Below are positions 1 through 6,746 of a stretch of DNA of 64,000 nt, piece after piece. A program made the position numbers and the translations under genes. Location of the stretch: assembly GCF_001475545.1 (NCBI RefSeq), contig NZ_LDQC01000049.1:16460-80459 (forward strand), given 5' to 3'. The notes beneath the pieces are model-generated. The model saw nothing but the letters and a program-made list of their open reading frames with translations. It had not been told where the DNA came from and searched no databases. The DNA is from Curtobacterium luteum (GTDB lineage: Bacteria; Actinomycetota; Actinomycetes; Actinomycetales; Microbacteriaceae). Within the stretch, counting starts at the first letter, position 1. Every line of letters starts with the position of its first letter.

Positions 1-1
1 G

Positions 2-478
2 ACCGTGTCCGCACACCTGCGCGACCTCACCGACGAACGCTTCCGTGCCGGTGACCACCGGAAGCCGGCACCGGGTGCCCGCGAGCTGGTCCGACGCTTC
101 GCGGTGCTGGGCTGGCGCAACGGGCTGCTCACCGGCAACTCCGAGCACCGGGCACGGGTCAAGCTGCGCGGCGCAGGGTTCGACCTCGAGGCGTTCGACT
201 GGGCGCACTCGTTCTTCGGCGACGAGGAGGTCGACCGCGCCGGCGTCACCGGACGTGCGGCCGTGGCGCTCCGGGGCGAGCGGGCCGTGATCCTCGGCGA
301 CACCCCGCGCGACGGCGAGGCCGCGGACGTGGCGGGCATCCCGTTCCTCGCGGTCGCGACGGGCGTCTACGACGTCGAGGCGCTGCGGGCGACGGGCGCG
401 GTCGCGGTGGCGCGGGACTGCCTGCAGGACGTGGCGCTGATCGAGGACGCGATCGCCGCGCTCCCATCGCTGCGCTGA
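2..478 (+). CDS. HAD-superfamily hydrolase, 3' part (N-terminus outside window)
   Basis: This frame is open from the window edge, so the N-terminus is missing. The visible 158 residues hold the later motifs of a haloacid dehalogenase-like phosphatase: LLTGN (motif II, Thr/Ser), a following conserved Lys region, and VILGDTPRDGEAA (motif IV, acidic metal ligands). The nucleophile motif DxDxT must lie upstream of base 1. Such enzymes are cytosolic Mg2+-dependent phosphatases of small phospho-metabolites, and the substrate cannot be read from the sequence. A GTG at base 5 could serve as a start, but a protein starting there would lack the catalytic Asp, so I read this as a truncated view of a longer gene. 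It converges with the DUF1990 gene on the other strand. Confidence 0.8.
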   Translation, partial: TVSAHLRDLTDERFRAGDHRKPAPGARELVRRFAVLGWRNGLLTGNSEHRARVKLRGAGFDLEAFDWAHSFFGDEEVDRAGVTGRAAVALRGERAVILGDTPRDGEAADVAGIPFLAVATGVYDVEALRATGAVAVARDCLQDVALIEDAIAALPSLR

Positions 479-501
479 CGCCGTCCCTCGGCGCGCGGAT
501 G

Positions 502-571
502 CCGAGACTCGGGTACGCGGACAGTTTCGTGCCGTCCGGCCCGCGGAAGTGTCCGCCGAGCCGAGACTCGG
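502..571. repeat. 70-bp imperfect palindrome between convergent genes
   Basis: CCGAGACTCGG occurs at 502-512 and again at 561-571. Between them, GCGGACAGTT (517-526) faces AAGTGTCCGC (547-556), matching at 9 of 10 positions. The whole forms two arms of about 28 nt around a ~14-nt centre. It lies between the ends of two convergent genes, so it could be a bidirectional terminator. Unlike the other terminators in this window, it is an imperfect, long, two-part dyad. Confidence 0.6.
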
Positions 572-602
572 CAGGCGTCACGTCGGCCGACGCGCGGAGT
601 GC

Positions 603-1250
603 TCAGTCGCCGCGCAGTGCCGCGAGGTACTTCTCGGCCATGACCTTCTGCTGCCGACGGAGCAGCGGCTCGACGAGGCGCCACTTCCGGCTCGCCGGCT
701 GCGAGAACTGCCGCAGCTGCAGCCAGACCGAGCCGTCCGGGGTGCGCTCGACGACGAACGACTCCTCGCCGGAGAGCGGGTGGCCCTCGAGCGTGCCGTA
801 GACGAAGCCCTTCCGGTCCGTCTCGTCGATGATCGACACGACCCGGACGGGTGCGTGCACGGTCTGGCCGAACGCGTGCATCGTGAGCGTCGCGGTCGTC
901 CCCGCGGTCAACAGCGGCGTGCCGTCGGGCGCGAACCGCTCGACCTTCGGTGTGCCGATCGACGCGGGAGCGATCGGGACCCCGTGCTCGTCGAACGTCA
1001 CCGGGTTGTAGCGGACCTCGGCGTCGTCGGGTTGGTCGTCGACACGCACGCGGATCCCGCTGCGCTCCTGGATCTGCCAGGACAGCGCCTGCGTCACGGC
1101 CGTCTCGAAGCGGGCGTCACCGTGGCCGATCCGGGCACGGGACTCGGTGGGCGTGAAGCCCTCCGGCGGGTACGTCATGAGGTCCGATGCCTGGGTCGCG
1201 CCGACCGCGCCGTACGTCAGGGCGGTCCGGTAGCTGCCGCGGGAACTCAT
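603..1250 (-). CDS. DUF1990 family protein
   Basis: A 215-residue protein resembling the DUF1990 family, recognised from the YPPEGF-type N-terminal region and the ALSWQIQERSGI and HPLSGEESFVVE segments. The family has no assigned reaction. No signal peptide or membrane segment is visible, so it is probably cytosolic. I chose the ATG at 1250 because a -10-like TAGGCT ends 7 nt before it. An in-frame ATG 39 bp further upstream would place the start before that promoter. It is divergent from the small membrane protein at 1348, with about 100 bp between them. Confidence 0.85.
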   Translation of the reverse strand: MSSRGSYRTALTYGAVGATQASDLMTYPPEGFTPTESRARIGHGDARFETAVTQALSWQIQERSGIRVRVDDQPDDAEVRYNPVTFDEHGVPIAPASIGTPKVERFAPDGTPLLTAGTTATLTMHAFGQTVHAPVRVVSIIDETDRKGFVYGTLEGHPLSGEESFVVERTPDGSVWLQLRQFSQPASRKWRLVEPLLRRQQKVMAEKYLAALRGD

Positions 1251-1257
1251 GCCGACC

Positions 1258-1263
1258 AGCCTA
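1258..1263 (-). promoter_or_regulatory. -10-like element of the DUF1990 gene
   Basis: TAGGCT on the minus strand ends 7 nt before the chosen ATG. The transcript would start at or next to the start codon, that is, leaderless. No convincing -35 is seen. Confidence 0.5.
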
Positions 1264-1306
1264 CTTGGGGCGGGAACCGCCCGCTGCACGCGGGGAGCCC
1301 CGAACT

Positions 1307-1325
1307 GGAGGCTCGGACCGCCTCC
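1307..1325. promoter_or_regulatory. 19-bp perfect palindrome in a divergent promoter region
   Basis: GGAGGC-N7-GCCTCC lies between the DUF1990 gene and the membrane-protein gene. It covers the expected -35 position (about 1313-1318) of the latter's promoter. It may be an operator. Its arms match those of repeat family A, but its 7-nt spacer lacks that family's 20-nt centre. Confidence 0.35.
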
Positions 1326-1335
1326 GCCACACCGC

Positions 1336-1341
1336 TATCGT
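1336..1341 (+). promoter_or_regulatory. -10-like element of the small membrane protein gene
   Basis: TATCGT is followed by 6 nt and the GTG start at 1348, implying a leaderless mRNA. Confidence 0.5.
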
Positions 1342-1347
1342 CACCCC

Positions 1348-1836
1348 GTGCCCACCTCGACCGCCGACCCCCGTCCGCGGACCGACCGCACGGTGCGGAC
1401 GCTCGGCACCCTCACCGCCGCCGCCTTCGCGCTCGCGCTCGCCGCACGGCTCGTCGTCGACGCGTACGAGGCACGTGCGGCCCTCCCCGTGCAGGTCACG
1501 ACCGAGCCCCCGCTCGACCCGTACCCGATCGTCAGCACCCTGCTCGCCGAGGTCGCGGTCGCGGGCGTCGGCGCCGGTGTGCTGTTGTTCGGCGCGCTGC
1601 TCGTGGTCGTCGTTCGTCGCTCCCACCGACACGCGATCGTTCCCTGGCTCGTGGGCGGAACGGTCCTGCTCGCCCTCACCTCGGCCGCGGCGTCCGTCGT
1701 CGCGAGTCAGCAGACGACGTTCGTCGGGATGTCGGAGTGGAGCACCTGGCGGACCGCACTGGCCGGACTCGCCACCGCGTGCCTCCCGGCCGTGTGTCTG
1801 GCCGCGTGGCGGGCGCGCACCGATCGCGCCCGCTGA
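1348..1836 (+). CDS. Small four-helix membrane protein of unknown function
   Basis: A 162-residue protein that I do not recognise. Four hydrophobic segments of about 20 residues are visible, beginning TLTAAAFALALAARLVV, VAGVGAGVLLFGALLVV, WLVGGTVLLALTSAAASVV and ALAGLATACLPAVCLAAW. A basic/proline-rich N-terminus precedes the first. Nothing suggests an enzyme or transporter motif. The GTG start at 1348 is preferred over an upstream ATG at 1249 because it follows the -10-like TATCGT by 6 nt, and because the upstream stretch is proline/arginine-rich and overlaps the DUF1990 start. It ends 4 bp before the stop of lepA, which is convergent. Confidence 0.75.
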   Translation: MPTSTADPRPRTDRTVRTLGTLTAAAFALALAARLVVDAYEARAALPVQVTTEPPLDPYPIVSTLLAEVAVAGVGAGVLLFGALLVVVVRRSHRHAIVPWLVGGTVLLALTSAAASVVASQQTTFVGMSEWSTWRTALAGLATACLPAVCLAAWRARTDRAR

Positions 1837-1840
1837 GCCG

Positions 1841-3688
1841 CTACTTCTTCTTCTCCTCGACGTCGCCCGAGAGCGCCGCGATGAAGGCTTCCTGCGGCAC
1901 CTCGACACGACCCACCATCTTCATGCGCTTCTTGCCCTCCTTCTGCTTCTCGAGGAGCTTGCGCTTGCGGGTGATGTCACCGCCGTAGCACTTCGCCAAG
2001 ACGTCCTTGCGCATGGCGCGGATGCTCTCGCGGGCGATGATCCGCGCGCCGATCGCAGCCTGGATGGGCACTTCGAACTGCTGCCGAGGGATGAGCTTGC
2101 GGAGCCGCTCGGTCATGAGGGTGCCGTACGCGTACGCCTTGTCGCGGTGGACGATCGCGCTGAACGCGTCCACTTGCTCGCCCTGGAGGAGGATGTCGAC
2201 CTTGACGAGGTCTGCCGCCTGGTCACCCGTGGGCTCGTAGTCGAGCGACGCGTAGCCCTGCGTCTTGCTCTTGAGCTGGTCGAAGAAGTCGAAGACGATC
2301 TCGCCGAGCGGGATCTCGTACCGGATCTCGACGCGGTCCTCGCCGAGGTACTCCATGCCGAGCAGGGAGCCGCGGCGCGACTGGCAGAGCTCCATGATCG
2401 CGCCGACGTAGTCCTTCGGGGCGAGGATCGCCGCGCGCACCATCGGCTCGCGGACCTCGACGATGCGACCGCCCGGGAACTCCGACGGGTTCGTGACCTC
2501 GGTGACGGAGTTGTCCTCGTTCGTGACCTCGTAGATCACGCTCGGAGCAGTGGTGATGAGGTCGAGGCCGAACTCGCGGCTGAGGCGCTCGGTGATGATC
2601 TCGAGGTGCAGCAGGCCGAGGAACCCGCAGCGGAACCCGAACCCGAGCGCCACGGAGGTCTCGGGCTCGTACACGAGGGCGGCGTCGGACAGCTTGAGCT
2701 TGTCGAGTGCTTCGCGGAGGTCCGGGTAGTCGGAGCCGTCGATCGGGTACAGCCCCGAGAACACCATCGGCTTCGGGTCGGTGTAGCCGGCCAGCGGGTC
2801 GGTCGCGGGCTTCTGCGCGCTCGTGACGGTGTCGCCGACCTTCGACTGGCGGACGTCCTTCACGCCGGTGATGAGGTACCCGACCTCGCCGACGCTGAGC
2901 CCCTTCGTCGGCTTCGGTTCCGGCGACGACACCCCGATCTCGAGGATCTCGTGTGTCGTCTTCGTGGACATCATCTGCACCTTCTCGCGCGGCGAGATGG
3001 TGCCGTCCACCATGCGGACGTAGGTGACCACGCCGCGGTAGCTGTCGTAGACGGAGTCGAAGATCATCGCGCGGGGCGGTGCGTCGACGGTGCCGACGGG
3101 CGGCGGGACCGTGCCGACCACGCGGTCGAGGAGCTCGGGGACGCCGACGCCGGTCTTGCCGGAGACGCGCAGTACGTCCTCCGGCTTGCCGCCGATGAGC
3201 TGCGCGAGCTCGGCCGCGTACTTGTCCGGCTCGGCGGCGGGGAGGTCGATCTTGTTCAGGACCGGGATGATCTCGAGGTCGTTCTCGAGCGCCAGGTAGA
3301 GGTTCGCGAGGGTCTGCGCCTCGATCCCCTGCGCGGCGTCGACGAGGAGGATCGCCCCCTCGCACGCGGCCAGCGAGCGCGAGACCTCGTACGAGAAGTC
3401 GACGTGCCCCGGCGTGTCGATCATGTTCAGCGCGTACGTCTTGCCGTCGAGCTCCCACGGCATGCGGACGGCCTGCGACTTGATCGTGATGCCGCGCTCA
3501 CGCTCGATGTCCATGCGGTCGAGGTACTGCGCGCGCATCGCCCGTTCCTCGACGATGCCGGTGATCTGCAGCATGCGGTCGGCCAGCGTGGACTTGCCGT
3601 GGTCGATGTGCGCGATGATGCAGAAGTTGCGGATCGCCTCGGCCGGGGTCGCGGCGGGCTCGAGCGGCGCGGATGCTTGTGGGCTCAC
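1841..3688 (-). CDS. lepA: Elongation factor 4 (LepA)
   Basis: A 615-residue translational GTPase, the usual LepA length. G-motifs are AHIDHGKST (26-34), DTPGH (91-95) and NKID (145-148), followed by EF-G-like domains and the LepA-specific C-terminal domain with a lysine-rich tail ([16 protein letters not shown]). EF4 binds stalled or mistranslocated ribosomes and acts in ribosome biogenesis and back-translocation. It is usually non-essential. The GTG start is supported by GAGG six nt upstream. It probably has its own promoter (GACAAT at 3718-3723). No strong terminator follows it before the convergent membrane-protein gene. Confidence 0.98.
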   Translation of the reverse strand: MSPQASAPLEPAATPAEAIRNFCIIAHIDHGKSTLADRMLQITGIVEERAMRAQYLDRMDIERERGITIKSQAVRMPWELDGKTYALNMIDTPGHVDFSYEVSRSLAACEGAILLVDAAQGIEAQTLANLYLALENDLEIIPVLNKIDLPAAEPDKYAAELAQLIGGKPEDVLRVSGKTGVGVPELLDRVVGTVPPPVGTVDAPPRAMIFDSVYDSYRGVVTYVRMVDGTISPREKVQMMSTKTTHEILEIGVSSPEPKPTKGLSVGEVGYLITGVKDVRQSKVGDTVTSAQKPATDPLAGYTDPKPMVFSGLYPIDGSDYPDLREALDKLKLSDAALVYEPETSVALGFGFRCGFLGLLHLEIITERLSREFGLDLITTAPSVIYEVTNEDNSVTEVTNPSEFPGGRIVEVREPMVRAAILAPKDYVGAIMELCQSRRGSLLGMEYLGEDRVEIRYEIPLGEIVFDFFDQLKSKTQGYASLDYEPTGDQAADLVKVDILLQGEQVDAFSAIVHRDKAYAYGTLMTERLRKLIPRQQFEVPIQAAIGARIIARESIRAMRKDVLAKCYGGDITRKRKLLEKQKEGKKRMKMVGRVEVPQEAFIAALSGDVEEKKK

Positions 3689-3717
3689 GGTTCCTCAGGG
3701 GTCGGGACGGTCGAACG

Positions 3718-3723
3718 ATTGTC
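3718..3723 (-). promoter_or_regulatory. Candidate lepA -10
   Basis: GACAAT on the minus strand lies about 30 nt before the lepA GTG. The -35 region is weak. Confidence 0.35.
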
Positions 3724-3804
3724 CCACGTCCGGGCGCCGGCAGCGCGCAGTCCCGGGCCGTCGTGTGGAGACCGGGCGCAGCCCTGCGCCCTGTGCAGGA
3801 ATGC

Positions 3805-3840
3805 CGGGAGGCCTGGGGCGGGGCCGCACCGCGCCTCCCG
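3805..3840 (-). terminator. Family A inverted repeat downstream of the aminotransferase
   Basis: CGGGAGGC (3805-3812) and GCCTCCCG (3833-3840) flank a 20-nt spacer with GGCGG at positions 5-9. It lies 42 bp past the stop of the minus-strand aminotransferase gene and may terminate it. This is one of six members of a repeat family in the window. Confidence 0.55.
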
Positions 3841-3881
3841 TCCGTCAGACGGTCGCCGTCGCGGCGGCTCGCGCCGTCTCG

Positions 3882-5048
3882 TCAGACGGTCGCCCTGGCC
3901 GGCGCAGGGAGCGCACCCAGGCCGCGTCGGAGGTCCTCCGCGGTGGCCGCCAGCGACACGCGGACCCACCCCTCGCCGGTGCGACCGAACGCGCTGCCCG
4001 GCGCCACGGCGACGTGCTCGCGGTGCAGCAGGGCGAGCGTCCACTCGGCGACGTCGCCGCCCGAGGCGTGCGAGACGTCGACCCAGAGGTAGAACGCGCC
4101 CCGTGGGTCGAGGTACCGGATGCCCACGGCGTCGAGGACCTCCTTCGCGACCTCGAGGTTCGCGCGGTAGTGCTCGCGGGCGTCCCGGACCGCCGAGTGG
4201 TCCCCGACGATCGCCGCGAGGGCCGCGTACTGGTCGGGCTCGGCGACGCAGCTGATCATCGCCTCCTGGGTGGTGCGCATCGTCGGGCCGAGGCCCTTCG
4301 GCGTCACGAGGTACCCCACCCGGACGCCCGTCATCGCGTACGTCTTGCTCAACGAGAACGCCGAGAACACCCGGTCGTCCTCGTCCAGCGCGGCGATGCT
4401 CACGTGCCGGGTGCCGTACGTGAAGTACTCGTAGACCTCGTCGCTGACGACCCAGAGGTCGTGCCGCTTCGCGAGTGCCAGGAGATCGCGGAGCGTCTCC
4501 TCGCCGAAGACCGAGCCGAGCGGGTTCGACGGCGAGTTGACGATGATCGCCCTGGTGCGCTCGGTGATGCTCGCCTCCAGCGCCGCGAGGTCCGGCTCGA
4601 AGCCGTGCTGCGGCGTCAGCTGGTACGGCACCGGTACCGCGCCGAGGATGTGCGCGTTCATCGTGAACGTCGTGTAGCCGGGGTCCGGCACGAGGACCTC
4701 GTCGCCCGGGCTGAGCACGAGCGTCATCGCCTGGAACAGCGCCTGCGTCGCGCCGATCGTCATCCAGACCTGCTCGAGGTCGACCTCGATGCGGTTCTCA
4801 CGGAGCAGCTTCTCCCTGATCGCCTGACGGAGCGGAGCGATCCCGCCGTTGGGTGTGTAGTCCGTGCGGTCCTCCGTCCAGGCGCGGCGCGCGGCTTCGC
4901 CGATGTGCGGCGCGACCGGGACGTCGGGCTCGCCGATCACGAGCATCGTGACGTCCGTGCCGTCCGCGCGGAGCAGTGCGGCCTGCTCGAAGACCCTCCG
5001 GATGCCGGAGGCGGGGACGGTGTCGATGCGTGGTGCGAGGGACGGCAT
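3882..5048 (-). CDS. Class I/II pyridoxal-phosphate aminotransferase
   Basis: A 388-residue cytosolic PLP enzyme. Visible motifs include the glycine/tyrosine entry YTPNGG, SPSNPLG (the NP.G motif binding substrate/PLP), VVSDEVYEYF (the Asp and Tyr contacting PLP), SLSKTYAMTGVRVGY with the Schiff-base lysine, and a final ..GWVRVSLA arginine that binds the alpha-carboxylate. The layout fits aspartate/alanine-type aminotransferases, and the exact amino donor cannot be fixed. The ATG at 5048 is chosen because TACCGT lies 7 nt upstream. A longer frame reading back to 5282 would cross the rpsT promoter. A 14-bp direct repeat (GTCAGACGGTCGCC) of its 3' end lies just downstream at about 3844-3857. 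Confidence 0.92.
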   Translation of the reverse strand: MPSLAPRIDTVPASGIRRVFEQAALLRADGTDVTMLVIGEPDVPVAPHIGEAARRAWTEDRTDYTPNGGIAPLRQAIREKLLRENRIEVDLEQVWMTIGATQALFQAMTLVLSPGDEVLVPDPGYTTFTMNAHILGAVPVPYQLTPQHGFEPDLAALEASITERTRAIIVNSPSNPLGSVFGEETLRDLLALAKRHDLWVVSDEVYEYFTYGTRHVSIAALDEDDRVFSAFSLSKTYAMTGVRVGYLVTPKGLGPTMRTTQEAMISCVAEPDQYAALAAIVGDHSAVRDAREHYRANLEVAKEVLDAVGIRYLDPRGAFYLWVDVSHASGGDVAEWTLALLHREHVAVAPGSAFGRTGEGWVRVSLAATAEDLRRGLGALPAPARATV

Positions 5049-5055
5049 GACCGCC

Positions 5056-5061
5056 ACGGTA
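5056..5061 (-). promoter_or_regulatory. -10-like element of the aminotransferase gene
   Basis: TACCGT on the minus strand, 7 nt before the ATG, consistent with a leaderless transcript. It faces the divergent rpsT promoter about 90 bp away. Confidence 0.5.
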
Positions 5062-5147
5062 GCGACCGCGTGTTGCCGGGCGGTTTCGGCCCGTTCGGGT
5101 GCCGTGTCGTTCCGGCGACCCGGCTCCGGTTCACGGCCTGTCGAGCT

Positions 5148-5176
5148 TTGGTCGGCAGCCCCGCGCCTGGTAGTGT
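5148..5176 (+). promoter_or_regulatory. rpsT promoter
   Basis: TTGGTC (5148-5153) and TAGTGT (5171-5176) are separated by 17 bp, the best -35/-10 pair in the window. The inferred leader is about 100 nt, and AGGAGC precedes the ATG. A long leader on a ribosomal-protein mRNA leaves room for translational feedback, which is inference only. Confidence 0.6.
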
Positions 5177-5284
5177 TGGTGGCTGGCTTCCGCGTTCCCC
5201 GCCCACGGGTGGAACGCGATGCGACCAAGGGCCCCTCTACCCAGCGGTCGCGACCACCCGTAGAGACGAACAGGAGCAACACGC

Positions 5285-5545
5285 ATGGCGAACATCAAGT
5301 CGCAGATCAAGCGGATCAAGACCAACCTCAAGGCCACCGAGCGGAACAAGGCGTACCGTTCGGAGCTCAAGACGTACATCCGCCACACCAACGAGGCGAT
5401 CGCCTCGGGCGACAAGGACAAGGCCGTCGCGGCCCTGGCCCTCGCGTCGAAGAAGCTCGACAAGGCCGTGAGCAAGGGCGTCATCCACAAGAACCAGGCC
5501 GCGAACCGCAAGTCGGCCATCGCGAAGAAGGTCTCCGCTCTCTGA
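5285..5545 (+). CDS. rpsT: 30S ribosomal protein S20
   Basis: An 86-residue, strongly basic, alanine/lysine-rich protein of the normal S20 length. It has the N-terminal [14 protein letters not shown] sequence and the C-terminal [16 protein letters not shown] typical of actinobacterial S20. It binds 16S rRNA and supports 30S assembly. The gene is monocistronic between its own promoter and a strong terminator at 5561. It faces holA, a convergent neighbour in many actinobacteria. Confidence 0.98.
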   Translation: MANIKSQIKRIKTNLKATERNKAYRSELKTYIRHTNEAIASGDKDKAVAALALASKKLDKAVSKGVIHKNQAANRKSAIAKKVSAL

Positions 5546-5560
5546 GCGTGACTCCCTGCA

Positions 5561-5594
5561 CGAAGGCCCCGCACCGTTCGGTGCGGGGCCTTCG
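5561..5594 (+). terminator. rpsT terminator
   Basis: A 16-bp perfect stem, CGAAGGCCCCGCACCG with its complement, closes on a 2-nt apex (effectively a tetraloop). It starts 16 bp after the rpsT stop. It may also work for holA coming from the other side. Confidence 0.85.
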
Positions 5595-5726
5595 TCGTTC
5601 CCGGGGTGCAAGGCCGGGCTGACGGAACGCGCGCGCTTCGACGTTGCAGGGGTTGCTCGACGGCTGGTTCGTCGAACCGGTGTCGCTGGGATCGTCGGCG
5701 GACACGGACGCCCGGACGGCCAACGC

Positions 5727-6746
5727 TCAGCGGTCCTCGCCGCGCCGGGCGATGGTGCGGACCATGACCTCGAGTGCGTAGTGGGCGTCGCGCGAGCCGC
5801 CCTTCACCGCCGTGTCCGCAGCCGCGATGCTGAGGATCGCGTTCGCCAGCCCGGCCTCGCTCCACCCCGCGACGTCCCGCTGCGCACGCTGCACCTGCCA
5901 CGGCGCCATCCCGAGCGCAGACGCAGCCTGCCCGCTCGACCCGCGGAACGCACTGACCTTCGCCATCGTCCGGATCTTGCTCGCGAACGCTGCGACGATC
6001 GGCACGGGTGCCTCACCCGTGGCGAGCGCGTGCCGGAGCTCCACGATCGCGGGCGCCGAACGGCCGGCGAGGGCGATGTCCGCCACCTTGAAGGCGTTCG
6101 TCTCGACGCGGCCGCCGTAGTACTTGTCGACCACCTTGTCGGTGATCTCCTCGGCGGAGTCGGCGAGGAGCTGGCGGCACGCCGCCGCGAGCTCGGCGAG
6201 GTCGTCAGCGAAGGCCGCCACGAGCGTGCGGACCGCCGACGGGGCGATCTTGCGGCGGGCGGCCCGGAACTCCGCGTTGACGAAGTCGACACGGTCGGTC
6301 TCGCGCTTGAGCTCGTCGCACTGCACCTCGACGCCCCCGCCGACGCCGCTGCGGATCGTGTCGAGCAGCTTCTTGCCGCGCATGCCACCGCCGTGCCGGA
6401 GCACGAGGGTGACGTCGTCCGCCGGGCCTTCGAGGTAGGCGATCGTCTCCGTGATGAAGGCGTCGGTGCACTTCTCGACGTTGGTCACCCGCACGAGGCG
6501 GGGTTCGCCGAACAACGACGGACTGGCGAGCGTCGCCAGGAGCCCCGGGGCGTACTGGTCGGCCTCGAGGTCATGGATCTCGAGTGCCGGGTCCTCGCCG
6601 ACGAGCAGGTCGCGCAGCACGCTGATCGCGCGGTCTGCCAGGAACGCCTCCGGCCCGGTCACGAGCACGACGGGCGCCGGTCGGACGCCCGACCACGGGA
6701 CCTGATCGATCTTCGCGGCAGCGCGCGCGGGCTTCCTGGCGGGCAT
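5727..6746 (-). CDS. holA: DNA polymerase III delta subunit
   Basis: A 339-residue clamp-loader subunit. It opens with the basic actinobacterial leader MPARKPARAAAKIDQVPW, then the P-loop-like region VVLVTGPEAFLADRAI, and the delta-type AAA+ and collar regions. The C-terminal segment contains ALGMAPWQVQRAQRDVAGW. Delta opens the beta sliding clamp during loading. The ATG at 6746 is chosen because GGAAGGA precedes it by 5-6 nt. The same frame stays open to 7133 but is there composed of translated 20-bp repeats. The first 176 bp overlap the 3' end of the upstream comEC frame. The gene probably has its own promoter (TAGGAT at 6794-6799). Confidence 0.95.
   Translation of the reverse strand: MPARKPARAAAKIDQVPWSGVRPAPVVLVTGPEAFLADRAISVLRDLLVGEDPALEIHDLEADQYAPGLLATLASPSLFGEPRLVRVTNVEKCTDAFITETIAYLEGPADDVTLVLRHGGGMRGKKLLDTIRSGVGGGVEVQCDELKRETDRVDFVNAEFRAARRKIAPSAVRTLVAAFADDLAELAAACRQLLADSAEEITDKVVDKYYGGRVETNAFKVADIALAGRSAPAIVELRHALATGEAPVPIVAAFASKIRTMAKVSAFRGSSGQAASALGMAPWQVQRAQRDVAGWSEAGLANAILSIAAADTAVKGGSRDAHYALEVMVRTIARRGEDR

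Noticed and set aside
1187..4255. Long plus-strand frame opposite lepA
   Set aside because: Antisense shadow of lepA. Its start overlaps the small membrane protein in another frame.
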